A stretch of DNA of 64,000 bases, taken from Roseomonas sp. HF4 (GTDB lineage: Bacteria; Pseudomonadota; Alphaproteobacteria; Acetobacterales; Acetobacteraceae). The stretch spans positions 157,548 to 221,547 of the forward strand of contig NZ_STGD01000009.1 of the NCBI RefSeq assembly GCF_005222755.1. The letters run 5' to 3'. The notes under the pieces were generated by a model. The model was not told the DNA's origin. It was given only the letters and a program-made list of their open reading frames with translations, and did no database searches. Made by a program: the position numbers and the translations under genes. Positions 7,772 to 19,201 of the stretch are shown here, piece after piece (the stretch's first letter is position 1; each line of letters starts with the position of its first letter).

Positions 7772-9394
7772 ATGCCGCCCTGGCAGCTCGCCCTGACGCC
7801 GCGCTTCCTGCCGCTCAGCCTCTCGGCGGCGGCGGCGGCGCTCTGCCTGGTGCTGCTCGGCGCCAGCCCGGGCGCGGCGGAGTGGTGGGTCACGGGCCTC
7901 GGCCTGTTCGGCGGGCTCACGGCACTCGGCGTGCGGGACCTGACGCAGACGCGCCATGCGGTGCTGCGCAACTACCCGATCTCGGCGCATCTGCGCTTCC
8001 TGCTCGAGAGCATCCGGCCCGAGATGCGCCAGTACTTCTTCGAGGACGAGAAGAAGGGCACACCCTTCAGCCGCGACCAGCGCGCCGTGGTCTACCAGCG
8101 CGCCAAGACGCAGCTCGACAAGCGCCCCTTCGGCACGCAGAACGACGTCTATGACCGCGGCTACGAATGGCTGCACCATTCGGTCGCGGCGCGGCCCGTC
8201 CCGCCGGCGGATTTCCGCGTCATGATCGGGGGCCAGGGCTGCTCGCAGCCCTATTCGGCGTCGCTGCTCAACATCTCGGCCATGAGCTTCGGCTCGCTCA
8301 GCGCCAATGCCATCCGCGCCCTGAACGAGGGCGCGCGGCGCGGCCGCTTCGCGCACGACACGGGGGAGGGCGGGCTCAGCCCGCACCACCTGGCGCCGGG
8401 GGGCGACATCATCTGGGAGATCGGCTCGGGCTATTTCGGCGCGCGCGACGCGGAGGGCCGCTTTTCGGCCGAGCGCTTCGCCGCGACCGCCGCCAACCCG
8501 CAGGTGAAGATGGTCGAGCTGAAGCTCAGCCAGGGCGCCAAGCCCGGCCATGGCGGCGTGCTGCCCGCCGCCAAGGTGAGCGCCGAGATCTCGGCCACGC
8601 GCGGCGTGCCGATGGGGTTGGACTGCATCTCGCCCGCCTTCCATTCGGTTTTCGCGACGCCGGTCGGGCTGCTCGAGACGATCGCCGAGATGCGGCGCCT
8701 GTCGGGCGGCAAGCCCGCGGGCTTCAAGCTCTGCATCGGCCATCGCTGGGAATTCCTCGCGATCTGCAAGGCGATGCTCGAAACCGGCATCACGCCCGAC
8801 TTCATCGTGGTGGACGGCAAGGAGGGCGGCACGGGCGCCGCGCCGCTCGAATTCATGGACCACCTCGGCACGCCGCTGCGCGAGGGGCTGGACTTCGTGC
8901 ACAACGCGCTGGTCGGCACGGGGCTGCGCGATCGCATCCGGATCGGCGCCAGCGGCAAGATCGTGACCGGCTTCGACATGGTGCGCGCGTTGGCGCTCGG
9001 CGCCGACTGGTGCAACGCGGCGCGCGGCTTCATGTTCGCGCTGGGCTGCATCCAGTCCCAGTCCTGCCATACGGACCGCTGCCCGACAGGCGTCGCGACG
9101 CAGGACCCGGTGCGGGCGCGCGCCCTGGTCATCGCCGACAAGGCGCCGCGGGTGCACAATTTCCACGCCCAGACGATGCACGCCCTGGCCGAGCTGCTGG
9201 CCGCGGCGGGGCTGCAGTCTCCGACCCAGGTGCGTCGCGAGCACCTGTTCCGCCGCATCTCGGACCATGAGGTCGCGAGCTTCGCCGCGCTCTATCCGCT
9301 GCTGCCGCCGGGCGCGCTGCTTGAGGGCACCAGGGACGCCCGCTTCGCCGACGCCTGGGCGCTGGCGCGGCCGGACAGCTTCGCCCCCGCCTGA
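7772..9394 (+). CDS. FMN-binding glutamate synthase-family protein
   Basis: The 540-residue protein has two hydrophobic N-terminal segments (about 10-50) and then a glutamate synthase central/FMN domain (about 90-490). Visible family features are [31 protein letters not shown], the [13 protein letters not shown] block, [16 protein letters not shown] and a cysteine cluster, [16 protein letters not shown], resembling the Fe-S/FMN loop of GltB. The amidotransferase domain is absent, so it cannot be a complete glutamate synthase; the true reaction of these stand-alone proteins is unsettled. The ATG at 7772 has a TCGGAGG Shine-Dalgarno about 9 bp upstream. Confidence 0.9.
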   Translation: MPPWQLALTPRFLPLSLSAAAAALCLVLLGASPGAAEWWVTGLGLFGGLTALGVRDLTQTRHAVLRNYPISAHLRFLLESIRPEMRQYFFEDEKKGTPFSRDQRAVVYQRAKTQLDKRPFGTQNDVYDRGYEWLHHSVAARPVPPADFRVMIGGQGCSQPYSASLLNISAMSFGSLSANAIRALNEGARRGRFAHDTGEGGLSPHHLAPGGDIIWEIGSGYFGARDAEGRFSAERFAATAANPQVKMVELKLSQGAKPGHGGVLPAAKVSAEISATRGVPMGLDCISPAFHSVFATPVGLLETIAEMRRLSGGKPAGFKLCIGHRWEFLAICKAMLETGITPDFIVVDGKEGGTGAAPLEFMDHLGTPLREGLDFVHNALVGTGLRDRIRIGASGKIVTGFDMVRALALGADWCNAARGFMFALGCIQSQSCHTDRCPTGVATQDPVRARALVIADKAPRVHNFHAQTMHALAELLAAAGLQSPTQVRREHLFRRISDHEVASFAALYPLLPPGALLEGTRDARFADAWALARPDSFAPA

Positions 9395-9446
9395 CGCCCC
9401 GCTTGTCCTGGGGCGGCCGCGCTCGCATTCTCCGCCCCGCTTCAAC

Positions 9447-12400
9447 ATGGACGGGATGCTCATGGCCGGCTGGCAGTTCTGGATCGACCGCGGCGGTACC
9501 TTCACCGACATTGTCGCGCGCGACCCGGAGGGGCGCCTGACCACCCGCAAGCTGCTGTCCGAGAACCCGGAACGCTACCGCGACGCCGCCGTGGCCGGCA
9601 TCCGGGAGACGCTCGGCCTGCCGCCCGGCACGGCGGTGCCGGAAGGCGCGATCGACGCGGTGAAGATGGGCACCACCGTCGCGACCAACGCGCTGCTGGA
9701 GCGCAAGGGCGAGCGCGTGCTGCTGCTGGTCAACCGCGGCTTCGCCGACCTGCTGCGCATCGGCAACCAGGCGCGGCCGCGGCTGTTCGACCTCGACGTC
9801 CGCCTGCCCGAGCTGCTGCACGAGCGCGTGGCCGAGATCGGCGGGCGCGTGGACGTGGACGGGACGGAGATCGAGCCGCTGGACGAGGCGGCCGCGCGCG
9901 CCGCGCTGCAGGCGGGCTTCGCGGCCGGCATCCGCGCCGTCGCGATCGTGATGATGCATGCCTGGGCGCATCCGGCGCATGAGGCGCGACTCGGCGAGAT
10001 CGCGCGGGAGGAGGGCTTCACGCAGGTCTCGCTGAGCCACCGGGCGAGCCCGCTGCCGCGCATCGTCCCGCGCGGCGACACGACGGTGGTGGATGCCTAT
10101 CTCTCCCCCGTGCTGCGCCGCTACGTGGACCAGGTGGCGTCCGAACTGCCCGGCGTGCGGCTGTATTTCATGCAGTCGAACGGCGGGCTCACCGAGGCCG
10201 GCCACTTCCAGGGCAAGGACGCGATCCTGTCCGGCCCCGCCGGCGGCATCGTGGGCGCCGCGCGCACCGCCGGCATGGGCGGGTTCGACCGCATCATCGG
10301 CTTCGACATGGGCGGCACCTCGACCGACGTCGCGCTCTATGCCGGCGAGTTCGAACGCGCCTTCGAGACCGAGGTCGCGGGGGTGCGGATGCGCGCGCCC
10401 ATGATGGCGATCAACACGGTCGCCGCCGGCGGCGGCTCGATCCTGCATTTCGACGGCGCGCGCATGCGCGTCGGCCCTGACAGCGCGGGCGCGGTGCCCG
10501 GGCCGGCCTGCTACCGCCGCGGCGGGCCGCTCGCGGTGACGGACGCCAACGTCATGGTCGGCAAGATCCAGCCGCAGCACTTCCCGGCGATCTTCGGCCC
10601 CGACGGCGACCAGCCGCTCGATGCCGATGTGGTGCGGGACAGGTTCACCGCGCTGGCCGCCGAGATCGAGGCCGCGACCGGCGTGGCCCAGGACCCGCGC
10701 AAGGTGGCGGAAGGCTTCCTCCGAATCGCGGTCGCCAACATGGCGAACGCGATCAAGCAGGTGAGCATCCAGAAGGGCCACGACGCGACGCGCTTCGCGC
10801 TGCAATGCTTCGGCGGCGCCGGCGGGCAGCATGCCTGCCTGGTGGCCGATGCGCTCGGGATGGAGACGGTCTTCATCCATCCCTTCGCGGGCGTGCTCTC
10901 GGCATATGGGATGGGGCTCGCCGACCAGGCCGCGATCCGCGAGGGCGCGGTGGAGGCCCCGCTGGCGGCTTCCGGCATGGACGACCTCGCAGCGCGGCTC
11001 GATGCGCTGGCCGCCGAGGGGCGCGCGGAACTGGCGCGCCAGGGCGCGGACCCGGCGCGGCTGCGCGTCGCGCGGCGCCTGCACCTCCGCTACGCCGGCA
11101 CGGACAGCTTCCTGCCCGTGCCCTTCGGCGACCACGCGACGGTGCTGGCCGCCTTCACCGAGGCGCATCGCCGCCGCTTCGGCTTCGCGACGCCCGAGCG
11201 GCAGGTGGTGGTCGAGGCCTGCATCGCCGAGGTGACCATGCCCGGCGAGCAGGTCGAGGAAGCCGCCCTGCCTGCCCGCGCATCGGGCGCGGCGCCCGCC
11301 GCCATCGACACCGTGCCGCTGTTCACGGAAGGCGCCGGGCACGCCGCGCCGGTCTTCGACCGCGACGCGCTGCACGCCGGCGACCGGCTGCGCGGCCCCG
11401 CGCTGATCCGCGAGGCGAACGCCACCACGGTCGTCGAGCCCGGCTGGACCGCCGAGGTGACGGCGCGCAACCACCTGGTGCTACGCCGGACCGAGCCACG
11501 CGCCGCCGCGCGGCTCGCCGATGCCGCGCGCCCGGACCCGGTGATGCTCGAACTGTTCAACAACCTGTTCATGAACGTCGCCGAGCAGGCGGGCGCGGTG
11601 CTGCAGAACACGTCGCTCAGCGTCAACATCAAGGAGCGGCTGGATTTCTCCTGCGCCATCTTCGACGCCGAGGGGCGGCTTGTCGCGAATGCGCCGCATG
11701 TCCCGGTCCATCTCGGCGCGATGGGGGAGAGCGTGCGCACCGTCATCCGTTCCCGCGGCGCGACGCTGAAGCCCGGTGACGTGGTGGCGCTGAACAACCC
11801 GTCCAACGGCGGCACTCACCTGCCCGATGTCACGGTCATCACGCCGGTCTTCGACGCGGCGGGGCGGGAGGTGCTGTTCTTCGCCGGGTCCCGCGGCCAC
11901 CACGCCGACATCGGCGGGCTGACGCCGGGCTCGACGCCGCCCGGGTCCCGCACGCTGGAGGAGGAGGGCGTCGTGATCGATGACTTCCTGCTGGTCGACG
12001 GCGGCCGCTTCCGCGAAGCCGAGTTCCGCGCCCTGCTGGGGGCCGCGAAGTACCCCGCGCGCAGTCCGGACGTGAACGTCGCCGACATCACGGCGCAGGT
12101 CGCGTCGAACGAGAAGGCGGTGCAGGAACTGCAGCGGGCCGTCGCCGAGTTCGGCCTCGACACGGTGCGCGCCTACATGCGCCACGTCATGGACAATGCC
12201 GAGGAAAGTGTCCGCCGCGTACTGGAACGCCTGCCCGACGGCGAGTTCACCACCGCCATCGACGACGGCGCACCGCTGAAGGTCGCCGTGCGCGTGGACC
12301 ACGCGAACCGCCGCGCAGTGATCGACTTCACCGGCACGGGTCCGCAGCGGCCGGACAATTTCAACGCGCCATCGGCCGTCTGCCGCGCGGTCGTGCTCTA

Positions 12401-13067
12401 TTGCTTCCGCTGCCTGGTGGGGGAGGACATCCCGCTCAACGACGGCTGCCTCAAGCCGCTCGAGATCGTGATCCCGGACGGCACCTTCCTCAGCCCCCGT
12501 CCTGGCGCGGCGGTCGTGGCCGGCAACACCGAGGTCAGCCAGATGACCTGCAACGCGCTGCTCGCGGCACTCGGCGCCTGCGCCAGCGCGCAGGCCACGA
12601 TGAACAACGTGTTGTTCGGCGACGCCGCCTACCAGTACTACGAGACGGTCTGCGGCGGCATCGGCGCGGGCCCCGGCTTCGACGGCGCCGGCCCTGTGCA
12701 GACCCACATGACCAACACCCGCATGACCGACCCCGAGATCCTGGAACTGCGCTACCCCGTGCGACTGGAAGAGTTCTCGATCCGCCGCGGCTCCGGCGGC
12801 GCCGGGCAGTGGCGCGGCGGCGACGGCGCGCGCCGGCGCATCCGCTTCCTCCGCCCGATGGAGGCCGTCATCGTCGCCTCCCGCCGCACCGTCGCCCCGC
12901 ATGGGCTGAAGGGCGGGCAGGACGGCGCGCCCGGGCGGCAATGGGTCGAGCGCGCGGACGGCACGGTGCTCACGATGCGGGGCAGCGACCGCGCGAGCCT
13001 CGCGCCCGGCGACGTGCTGGGCCTCGAGACGCCGGGCGGCGGCGGCTGGGGACCGCCGCGCGGGTGA
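9447..13067 (+). CDS. fused hydantoinase A/B (5-oxoprolinase-type) protein
   Basis: About 1206 residues combine a HyuA half (about 1-690) and a HyuB half (about 700-1206), the arrangement of eukaryotic-type 5-oxoprolinase and of fused N-methylhydantoinases. These hydrolyse cyclic amides with ATP. HyuA signatures include [35 protein letters not shown] and [15 protein letters not shown]. HyuB signatures include [33 protein letters not shown] and [11 protein letters not shown]. Substrate (5-oxoproline or another lactam) cannot be told. ATGs at 9447, 9456 and 9462 are possible starts. The stop overlaps the GTG of the next gene. Confidence 0.93.
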   Translation: MDGMLMAGWQFWIDRGGTFTDIVARDPEGRLTTRKLLSENPERYRDAAVAGIRETLGLPPGTAVPEGAIDAVKMGTTVATNALLERKGERVLLLVNRGFADLLRIGNQARPRLFDLDVRLPELLHERVAEIGGRVDVDGTEIEPLDEAAARAALQAGFAAGIRAVAIVMMHAWAHPAHEARLGEIAREEGFTQVSLSHRASPLPRIVPRGDTTVVDAYLSPVLRRYVDQVASELPGVRLYFMQSNGGLTEAGHFQGKDAILSGPAGGIVGAARTAGMGGFDRIIGFDMGGTSTDVALYAGEFERAFETEVAGVRMRAPMMAINTVAAGGGSILHFDGARMRVGPDSAGAVPGPACYRRGGPLAVTDANVMVGKIQPQHFPAIFGPDGDQPLDADVVRDRFTALAAEIEAATGVAQDPRKVAEGFLRIAVANMANAIKQVSIQKGHDATRFALQCFGGAGGQHACLVADALGMETVFIHPFAGVLSAYGMGLADQAAIREGAVEAPLAASGMDDLAARLDALAAEGRAELARQGADPARLRVARRLHLRYAGTDSFLPVPFGDHATVLAAFTEAHRRRFGFATPERQVVVEACIAEVTMPGEQVEEAALPARASGAAPAAIDTVPLFTEGAGHAAPVFDRDALHAGDRLRGPALIREANATTVVEPGWTAEVTARNHLVLRRTEPRAAARLADAARPDPVMLELFNNLFMNVAEQAGAVLQNTSLSVNIKERLDFSCAIFDAEGRLVANAPHVPVHLGAMGESVRTVIRSRGATLKPGDVVALNNPSNGGTHLPDVTVITPVFDAAGREVLFFAGSRGHHADIGGLTPGSTPPGSRTLEEEGVVIDDFLLVDGGRFREAEFRALLGAAKYPARSPDVNVADITAQVASNEKAVQELQRAVAEFGLDTVRAYMRHVMDNAEESVRRVLERLPDGEFTTAIDDGAPLKVAVRVDHANRRAVIDFTGTGPQRPDNFNAPSAVCRAVVLYCFRCLVGEDIPLNDGCLKPLEIVIPDGTFLSPRPGAAVVAGNTEVSQMTCNALLAALGACASAQATMNNVLFGDAAYQYYETVCGGIGAGPGFDGAGPVQTHMTNTRMTDPEILELRYPVRLEEFSIRRGSGGAGQWRGGDGARRRIRFLRPMEAVIVASRRTVAPHGLKGGQDGAPGRQWVERADGTVLTMRGSDRASLAPGDVLGLETPGGGGWGPPRG

Positions 13068-15916
13068 ACCGCCGGCGCCTCCTCGCGCTGCTGGCGCTGC
13101 CGTTCGCGCTGCTGCTCGCGGCCTGGTTCGGGCCGCGCCTGCTGGACTGGGAGGCGCAGCGCGACCGCGTCGCCGCCATCGCGTCGGCGCGGCTCGGGCG
13201 GCCGGTGGTGTTGGGCGGACCGCTCGGCGTCACGCTGCTGCCGCAGCCGATGGTGGAGGCCTCCGCCGTGCTGGTGGGCGCGGAGGATGACGAAGGGGGC
13301 ATCGGCGTCACGGCGCGGGCGCTGCGGCTGCGCCTCGGCCTCTGGCCGCTGCTGGCCGGCCGGCTCGAGCCGCGCGACCTGGTGCTGGTCGGCGCCGAGA
13401 TCCGGCTGCCCTGGCCGCCGGGAAGCCTCGGCGCGCTGCGCCCGCCGCCCTGGCTGACGGGCTTCGACGCGCGCATCGAGGACAGCCGGATCACCGTTGG
13501 CGGCGCCGTGCTGGAAGGCGTCGCCGCGCGGCTCGCGGCGCCCGGCCCGCTCGATGCCGTACGCGCCGAGGGGACCTTCACGTCGCGCGGCGCGCCGGTG
13601 CGCTTCGAGGCGGTGCTCGGCCGCCCTGGCTTCGACGGCGCGGCGACGCTCGACATGGTGCTCTCGGCCGCGGGCGCACGGGCTGCGGCGCGCGGTGTCC
13701 TGGTCGCCGAGGGCGGCTTCGAGGGGCGGATCGAAGCCTCCGGCCCCGACATCGGCGCGCTGATGGCCGCGCCGCAGGGGCCCTTCCGCGCCACCGGCCG
13801 CGTCGTCGTGACGGGCGAGCTGGCCGCGGCGGACGACCTCGTGCTCGACATCGCCGGCATCACCGGGCGGGGCGCCGCGACCTTCCGCTTCGTGCCCGAG
13901 CCGCGGCTCGACATCGCATTGGCGCTGGCGCGGCTCGATCTCGATGCCTGGGTCGCGGCGCTGCGCGGCGCGGCGGCGCCGCCGCTGCCGGTGGGCCTCG
14001 ACCTCTCCGCCGAGCAGGCGGCGTTCCATGGCCGGACGCTGCGCCGGCTGCGCGGGCGGGTGCTGCGCGAAGGCGACCGGCTGGCGCTCTCGGGCATCAC
14101 GGCGTTGCTGCCGGGCGGCGCGGAATTCGAAGCGGCGGGCGGCCTGGCCGCCGGGCGGCTGGAACTGGCCACCCATGTCAGCGGGCCGAGCCTGCGCGCG
14201 ACGCTGGCGGGCTTCGGCCTGCCGCCCGAGGGCACCGACCCGGCGCGGCTGCGCGCCTTCTCGGCCCGCGCGCGGTTGCTGCTGGAACCCGCGCAACTCG
14301 CGGTGCAGGACCTGGCGGCGATGCTGGACGGCGCGCGCATCAGCGGCGCGGGCGTGCTGCGCTTCGGCGCGCGGCCGGCGCTCGGGCTCGGCCTGTCCTT
14401 CGACCGGCTGGACCTGGACGGGCTGCTACCCGACGGCGGCGTGCCTGCCGCGGCGCTGCGCGCCGATTCGGGCTTCGACGCCAACCTGCGCCTGGCGGCG
14501 GAGCGCATCCTGCGCGGCGGCGCGGTGGCGGAACGCGCCGCCCTCGATGCGGCGATGGAGGGCGGACGCGTCGTCATCCGACGCTTTTCGGCACGCGTCG
14601 CCGAGGCCGATGTCACGCTGTCGGGCGCGCTTGCGCTCGGCGCCACGCCAAGGGTGGCGGACCTGGCGCTCGACGTCGCGGCCTCGGCGGCCGGGAGGAT
14701 CGCGGGCGTCGCGGCGCCGCACCTGCCGCTGCCCGAAGGGATTGCGGCGCTGCCGTTGCGGCTGCGGCTTTCCGGGGGCGGGCCGCTCGGCGCGTTGGCG
14801 CTCGCGGCCGAGGGCACGCTCGGCGAATTGCGGATCGAGGGGCAATCGACGCTCGACCTGGCGCAGGGGCGCGGCCAGGGGGCGATGACGCTGCGCCATC
14901 CGGGCGCGCAGCGGCTCGCGCTGCTGCTCGGCGCCGCGGAGCCGCCGGCCTGGCTGGGCGAGGGGTCGTTTTCCCTCATTGCGTCGCTCACCGGCAGCGT
15001 GGGGACGATCGCGGCCGAGAACCTCGAGCTCGTGGCCGGCGGGCTGCGCGCGCGCGGGCAGGTTGCGCTGGCGCTGGAGGGCGCGCGGCCGCGCCTGACC
15101 GGGCGGATCACGGCCGAGCGCCTGCCGCTGCCCGGCCTTTCGGCGCGGCGCGACGCGCCTGTCGCGCTCGGCGCGCTGACGCGGCTGGACGCGGAGCTCG
15201 CGCTCGAAACCGCGGACCTCGCCGCGCCGGACCTGCCGCCGGTGCAGGAGGCGCGCGCGCGGCTCCTGCTTCAGGACGGGCGGCTGGCGCTCGAGGACCT
15301 GCGCGCGCGGCTCGGCGGCGGCGCGCTGCAAGGGCGGCTGGCGCTCGATGCGACAGCGCAGCCGCCCGAGGTCTCGGGCGCGCTCGGCCTCGAGGGCGCG
15401 ACGCTGAGCGGGCCGCTGTTCGGCACGCCCTTCGACATCGCCTCGGGCGAGGTCGCGGCGCAGGGGCGTTTCACGGCGCGCGGCCATGCGCCGGCGGCGC
15501 TGCTGGCGACGCTCGCCGGGGAGGGGCGCTTCGCGGTGGCGAACGGCGTGCTGGCGGGCGCGGCACTCGGCACCGTCGCCGCGGCAGCCGGGCTCGAGGA
15601 CGCCGCGGCAGCCGAGGCGGGGGTGCGCCGCGGGCTCGAAGGGGGCGCGACCGCGATCGAGCGCATGGCCGGCGGCTGGCGTGCCACAGACGGCACGCTG
15701 CGGCTCGAGGAGGTGCAGTTCGCAGCCGAGGGTGGCACGACGGGCGCCGTCGAGGGCGCCATCGACCTGGCGCGCGGGGCGATCGACCTACGCTTCGCCG
15801 TCCATGCGGGGCCGCGCGAGGCGCCCGCGATCGCGCTGCGCGCCACGGGGCCGGCCGAGACGCCGCGGCGGCAGCCCGAAGTCGCGGCCTGGGCGCGCTG
15901 GCGCGCGGAACAGTGA
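13064..15916 (+). CDS. AsmA family protein
   Basis: The 950-residue protein begins with a hydrophobic anchor ([24 protein letters not shown], about residues 5-28). AsmA-type beta-rich repeats follow, including [23 protein letters not shown] near the N-terminus and an AsmA C-terminal block ([30 protein letters not shown], about 800-830). AsmA-like proteins are envelope proteins implicated in phospholipid or lipoprotein trafficking and outer-membrane homeostasis. The GTG start (13064) overlaps the hydantoinase stop in a GTGA arrangement, so the two genes are probably co-translated despite unrelated roles. Confidence 0.88.
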   Translation: MNRRRLLALLALPFALLLAAWFGPRLLDWEAQRDRVAAIASARLGRPVVLGGPLGVTLLPQPMVEASAVLVGAEDDEGGIGVTARALRLRLGLWPLLAGRLEPRDLVLVGAEIRLPWPPGSLGALRPPPWLTGFDARIEDSRITVGGAVLEGVAARLAAPGPLDAVRAEGTFTSRGAPVRFEAVLGRPGFDGAATLDMVLSAAGARAAARGVLVAEGGFEGRIEASGPDIGALMAAPQGPFRATGRVVVTGELAAADDLVLDIAGITGRGAATFRFVPEPRLDIALALARLDLDAWVAALRGAAAPPLPVGLDLSAEQAAFHGRTLRRLRGRVLREGDRLALSGITALLPGGAEFEAAGGLAAGRLELATHVSGPSLRATLAGFGLPPEGTDPARLRAFSARARLLLEPAQLAVQDLAAMLDGARISGAGVLRFGARPALGLGLSFDRLDLDGLLPDGGVPAAALRADSGFDANLRLAAERILRGGAVAERAALDAAMEGGRVVIRRFSARVAEADVTLSGALALGATPRVADLALDVAASAAGRIAGVAAPHLPLPEGIAALPLRLRLSGGGPLGALALAAEGTLGELRIEGQSTLDLAQGRGQGAMTLRHPGAQRLALLLGAAEPPAWLGEGSFSLIASLTGSVGTIAAENLELVAGGLRARGQVALALEGARPRLTGRITAERLPLPGLSARRDAPVALGALTRLDAELALETADLAAPDLPPVQEARARLLLQDGRLALEDLRARLGGGALQGRLALDATAQPPEVSGALGLEGATLSGPLFGTPFDIASGEVAAQGRFTARGHAPAALLATLAGEGRFAVANGVLAGAALGTVAAAAGLEDAAAAEAGVRRGLEGGATAIERMAGGWRATDGTLRLEEVQFAAEGGTTGAVEGAIDLARGAIDLRFAVHAGPREAPAIALRATGPAETPRRQPEVAAWARWRAEQ

Positions 15917-16220
15917 TGCCCGGCGCATGAAGTTCCGACCTGCGGCCCATGGGGGGCGCCGCCTGTGCGGTGCGCGGCATGAGGCTCGCCGGCCGAGGAT
16001 GCGATGCTGAGTGGGACTGCGGGAAAAGGGGCGGGGGGAGAAGGGAACTTCTCCCCCCGAAACCCCCCTCAACCTTCTTCGGCATCTGGCACAGATCCTT
16101 GGATGCCTGGCGCCAGGTTCCAAAGAAGGGAGGGGGAGCGGGGGAGGTTCGCCTCCCCCGCCCTGTTCACTGCCCGTCCAGGTCGAGGCATGCGCCTGCC
16201 GGTGCGGGGCCGCCGCCGCC
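15917..16220. other. intergenic region between convergent genes
   Basis: This gap separates the AsmA gene (plus) from the ribbon-helix-helix gene (minus). It is mostly filled by a double copy of the family 1 G-rich palindrome (16034-16170). No coding region is supported. Confidence 0.6.
16034..16170. repeat. G-rich palindromic repeat, family 1 (head-to-head pair)
   Basis: Two arms face each other. The right arm reads CCAAAGAAGGGAGGGGG, then a CGGGGGAGG/CCTCCCCCG hairpin. The left arm is its reverse complement, with CCCCCCGAAACCCCCCTC and CCTTCTTCGG. A short hinge containing TGGCGCCAGG separates them. Position between convergent genes suggests a bidirectional terminator. Confidence 0.65.
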
Positions 16221-16439
16221 CTATCCTTGCAGCCGGCGCAGCACGAACAGCCTGAGCGTGCTGGCGAGCGGCGCGGCGCCGGGCGCGCGGGCCGCATCCA
16301 CCTCCGCGATCAGCGCGGCGAGGCTTGTCCGGCGCGCGCGCGCGGCCTCCTCCAGCACCGCCCAGAATTCCGGCTCGAGCGCGACTGAGGTGCGGTGCCC
16401 GGCCAGGCTGAAGGAGCGCTTGGCCAAATGCGGCTTCAC
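16221..16439 (-). CDS. ribbon-helix-helix domain protein (PF13467-like)
   Basis: A 72-residue protein beginning VKPHLAKRSFSLAGHRTSVA and continuing LEPEFWAVLEEAARARRTSL matches small alphaproteobacterial RHH proteins, which are predicted DNA-binding regulators. The GTG at 16439 overlaps the fumC stop (GTGA), so it is translationally coupled to fumC. RHH-fumC neighbours recur in alphaproteobacteria to my knowledge. No toxin gene accompanies it, which argues against an antitoxin role. Confidence 0.82.
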   Translation of the reverse strand: MKPHLAKRSFSLAGHRTSVALEPEFWAVLEEAARARRTSLAALIAEVDAARAPGAAPLASTLRLFVLRRLQG

Positions 16440-17848
16440 CCGCTGCCCTCCGGCGTGCCGCCGGGGCGGAGCATCGCCTCCGGCCGCACCCAGCGGTCGA
16501 AATCCTCCGGCGCCACGTGGCCGAGGCGTGCTGCGGCGTCCTTCAGCGTGAGGTCCTCGGCCAGGGCCAGCTTCGCGATCTGCACCGCCTTGTCGTAGCC
16601 GATGTGCGGATTGAGTGCGGTGACGAGCATCAGCGACTTCGCGACCAGGTCCGCGATGCGCGCGCGGTTCGGCTCGAGCTTCGCCACCATGTGCAGGGCG
16701 AAGGAGGCGGCCGCGTCGCCGAGCAGCGTCGCGCTTTCCAGCACCGCCTGGATGATGACGGGCTTGAAGACGTTGAGCTCGAGATGCCCCTGCATGCCGG
16801 CCACGGTGACGGTGGTCTGGTTGCCCATGACGCGGGCGCAGACCATGGTCAGCGCCTCGGCCTGCGTCGGGTTGGTCTTGCCCGGCATGATGCTGCTGGA
16901 CAGGCCGTCGGCCGGGACGATGAGTTCGCCGATCCCGCCGCGCGGGCCGGAGCCCAGCAGGCGGATGTCGTTCGCGACCTTGGTCAGCGAGACTGCGACC
17001 GTGTTCAGCGCGCCGTGGAGTTCCACGAAGGCGTCGTGCGCGGCCATGCCTTCGGACTTGTCGGGATTGGGCGCGAAGGTCTCCTCGGTGCGGGAGGCGA
17101 CGATGGCGCAGAAGACGCGGTCGAATTCCGGGTGGCGGTTGAGGCCGGTGCCGGCCGCGGTGCCGCCCTGCGGCAGCAGCAGCAGGCGGGGGATCGCGTC
17201 GTTCACGCGCGCCATGCCGTTGGCCACCTGGCGCGCCCAGGTGGCGAACTCGCCGCCCAGCGTCACCGGCACGGCATCCATCAGGTGCGTCCGGCCGAGC
17301 TTCACGAGGCCGTCGTATTCGGCCGCCTTGGCGGCGAGGGCGGCCTGCAGCGCGTCGAGGCCCGGCAGCAGGCGCCGTCGCAGCGCCTCGACCGCGGCCA
17401 GGTGCATGACGGTCGGGAAGCTGTCGTTGGACGACTGCCCGCGGTTGACGTGGTCGTTCGGGTGGATGGGCGACCGGGTGCCGAGGGGCTGGCCCAGCAT
17501 CTCGTTCGCGCGGTTCGCGATGACCTCGTTCGCGGTCATGTTGGTCTGGGTGCCGGAGCCGGTCTGCCAGACGGGCAGGGGGAAGTCGTCGTCGCGGCGG
17601 CCCGCGATGATCTCCTCGGCCGCCGCCTTGATCGGCTCGGCCAGGTCCGCCGGGAGTTCGCCGAGGCGCCGGTTCGCTTCCGCCGCGGCCCATTTCTGCA
17701 GGCCGGTGGCGCGGACCACATGCGGGTCGAGCCGCCCGTCGCCGATGCGGAACAGCGCGCGGGCGCGTTCCGTCTGCGGGCCCCAGTAGCGGTCCGCCGG
17801 GATCTCGATGGTGCCGAGGCTGTCGGTTTCCGTGCGCGTCCTGGTCAT
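16436..17848 (-). CDS. fumC: class II fumarate hydratase FumC
   Basis: FumC interconverts fumarate and L-malate in the TCA cycle without an iron-sulfur cluster. The 470-residue protein has ETDSLGTIEIPADRYWGPQT at the start, SGTQTNMTANEVIANRA (about 105-121), HPNDHVNRGQSSNDSFPT and the superfamily signature SSSIMPGKTNPTQ. Length is right for the family. It overlaps the downstream RHH gene by 3 bp. A class I fumarase is encoded about 1.3 kb upstream at 19198-20847. Confidence 0.97.
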   Translation of the reverse strand: MTRTRTETDSLGTIEIPADRYWGPQTERARALFRIGDGRLDPHVVRATGLQKWAAAEANRRLGELPADLAEPIKAAAEEIIAGRRDDDFPLPVWQTGSGTQTNMTANEVIANRANEMLGQPLGTRSPIHPNDHVNRGQSSNDSFPTVMHLAAVEALRRRLLPGLDALQAALAAKAAEYDGLVKLGRTHLMDAVPVTLGGEFATWARQVANGMARVNDAIPRLLLLPQGGTAAGTGLNRHPEFDRVFCAIVASRTEETFAPNPDKSEGMAAHDAFVELHGALNTVAVSLTKVANDIRLLGSGPRGGIGELIVPADGLSSSIMPGKTNPTQAEALTMVCARVMGNQTTVTVAGMQGHLELNVFKPVIIQAVLESATLLGDAAASFALHMVAKLEPNRARIADLVAKSLMLVTALNPHIGYDKAVQIAKLALAEDLTLKDAAARLGHVAPEDFDRWVRPEAMLRPGGTPEGSG

Positions 17849-17866
17849 GGCGCGCAGTCTACGCCT

Positions 17867-18274
17867 TCAGGGACGCTCGCCGTAGGTCGATATCTCGATC
17901 AGGTTGCCGTCCGGGTCGCGGCAATAGACCGAGGTGATCGCGCCGAGCGCGCCGTCCTTCGCCACCGGGCCGAGTTCGACCCCGACGCCGCAGCGCTGCA
18001 GGTGGGCCAGGATCTGCTCGCCGTCGACCGTCACGATGAAGCAGATATCCGCCGTGCCGGGGATGCCGCCGCCGGCGCCGGTCCACCAGTCCTGCTGCGT
18101 CGCATCGGCGGGGCGGAGGTTGATCTTCTGGCCGCCGAACTTGAGCGCCGTGCGGCGATGCGGGCCGAACTCCTCGACCTCCATGCCGAGCACGCGCTGG
18201 TACCAGGAGGCGGAGATGGTGACGTCCCGGCAGGTGATGACGAGGTGGTCGAGCCGATCGACGGCGAAGCGCAT
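17867..18274 (-). CDS. VOC family protein (glyoxalase/bleomycin-resistance fold)
   Basis: This 135-residue vicinal-oxygen-chelate protein shows LDHLVITCRDVTISASWYQR at the N-terminus and SVYCRDPDGNLIEISTY at the C-terminus, with His and Glu positions suited to metal binding. VOC enzymes include glyoxalases, dioxygenases and fosfomycin-resistance proteins; the substrate cannot be inferred here. It lies 7 bp after the RidA gene and is probably co-transcribed with it. Confidence 0.88.
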   Translation of the reverse strand: MRFAVDRLDHLVITCRDVTISASWYQRVLGMEVEEFGPHRRTALKFGGQKINLRPADATQQDWWTGAGGGIPGTADICFIVTVDGEQILAHLQRCGVGVELGPVAKDGALGAITSVYCRDPDGNLIEISTYGERP

Positions 18275-18280
18275 GGGGTG

Positions 18281-18673
18281 TCAGGCCTTCCGGGTGATGC
18301 GGGCGGTGACTTCGATCTCGATCTTCATGGCGTCGGTCTGCAGGCCGGCATGAATGAGGGTCGAGGCGGGCTTCGCGCGGCCGAGGTGCTTCCTGACCAC
18401 GGGCCAGCAGGGTTCCCAGTCGGCGCGGTCGGGCACGATGATGAGCACGCGCACCACGTCGTCGAGCGTCGCACCCGCCTGCGCCAGCGCGGCTGCGATA
18501 TTGCGGAAGGTCTGCTCGCACTGCGCCACGACATCGGGCTCGATTGTCATGGTCGCGTAGTCGTAGCCGGTGGTGCCGGAGACCCAGATGTCGTCGCCGA
18601 TGACGACGGCGCGGGAATAGCCGATCTCCTCCTCGAAGCGCGAGCCGGAGGAGATAAGGCGGCGGTCGGTCAT
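18281..18673 (-). CDS. RidA/YjgF family protein
   Basis: Rid proteins are small trimeric enzymes; the RidA subgroup deaminates reactive enamine/imine intermediates. The 130-residue sequence has SRAVVIGDDIWVSGTTGYDY, an EQTFRNIAAALAQAGATLDD helix, and PASTLIHAGLQTDAMKIEIE at the C-terminus. The Arg that binds the carboxylate in RidA (R105 in E. coli) is not clearly present (ASTLIHAG), so it may belong to another Rid subgroup. It is upstream of the VOC gene in a tight pair. Confidence 0.88.
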   Translation of the reverse strand: MTDRRLISSGSRFEEEIGYSRAVVIGDDIWVSGTTGYDYATMTIEPDVVAQCEQTFRNIAAALAQAGATLDDVVRVLIIVPDRADWEPCWPVVRKHLGRAKPASTLIHAGLQTDAMKIEIEVTARITRKA

Positions 18674-18683
18674 GGCGCGGTCC

Positions 18684-18941
18684 TCATGCGGTGGCGGGGC
18701 CGGCGCAGCGGTCCGGGCGGTGGATGCGCTCCGTGCTCGCCGGGAATTTCTCCAGCTTCGCGGCCGGGCGGATCGGCCGCGGCACCAGATTGCCGCCGCA
18801 ATTGGGGCAGAGCCCGCCGGGCAGGCGCGTCGCCGCGCAATCGGTGCACCAGGTGCATTCGAAGGAACAGATCAGCGCCTCGCGGCTGTCGGGCGGCAGG
18901 TCGCGGCCGCAGCATTCGCAGTTCGGGCGAAGCGCCAACAT
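18684..18941 (-). CDS. DUF1272 domain-containing zinc-binding protein
   Basis: An 85-residue cysteine-rich protein beginning MLALRPNCECCGRDLPPDSR has CECC, CSFEC, CTDC and CPNCGGNL pairs, as in DUF1272, a small predicted zinc-ribbon family of unknown function. The ATG at 18941 fixes the start at the conserved MLALRPNCE. It lies 11 bp downstream of the DUF2798 gene and 10 bp upstream of the RidA gene start, so all of these are probably in one transcript. Confidence 0.85.
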   Translation of the reverse strand: MLALRPNCECCGRDLPPDSREALICSFECTWCTDCAATRLPGGLCPNCGGNLVPRPIRPAAKLEKFPASTERIHRPDRCAGPATA

Positions 18942-18952
18942 GACATTCCCCT

Positions 18953-19201
18953 TCAGGGCGGCGCGACGATGCGCGTGACGAGCCGCTGCACCATCGGCAG
19001 CACCACGAGCACGGTCGGGAAGGCGATGATCCAGGAACTGATCCAGGCGACCGGCCATGCGCCGACCGCCATCAGCGAGGCACCGAGCGCCATCACCGTC
19101 GAGATGCCGGAGATGATGAAGGTCATGATCCCGGTCAGGAAGAATCCCGTCACCGCGAGCCGGTATCGCGCCGGCAGGCGGCGGTCGGCCGTGGCGCTCA
19201 C
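18953..19201 (-). CDS. DUF2798 domain-containing small membrane protein
   Basis: This 82-residue protein has two hydrophobic helices (about 16-38 and 48-72) and ends in the [18 protein letters not shown] pattern of DUF2798, a two-helix inner-membrane family of unknown function. The GTG start at 19201 overlaps the class I fumarase stop (GTGA), indicating translational coupling. Confidence 0.85.
   Translation of the reverse strand: MSATADRRLPARYRLAVTGFFLTGIMTFIISGISTVMALGASLMAVGAWPVAWISSWIIAFPTVLVVLPMVQRLVTRIVAPP

Noticed and set aside
16221..16439. Ribbon-helix-helix gene as an antitoxin
   Set aside because: No toxin gene adjoins it, and it is coupled to fumC; the family is known as a stand-alone small regulator.
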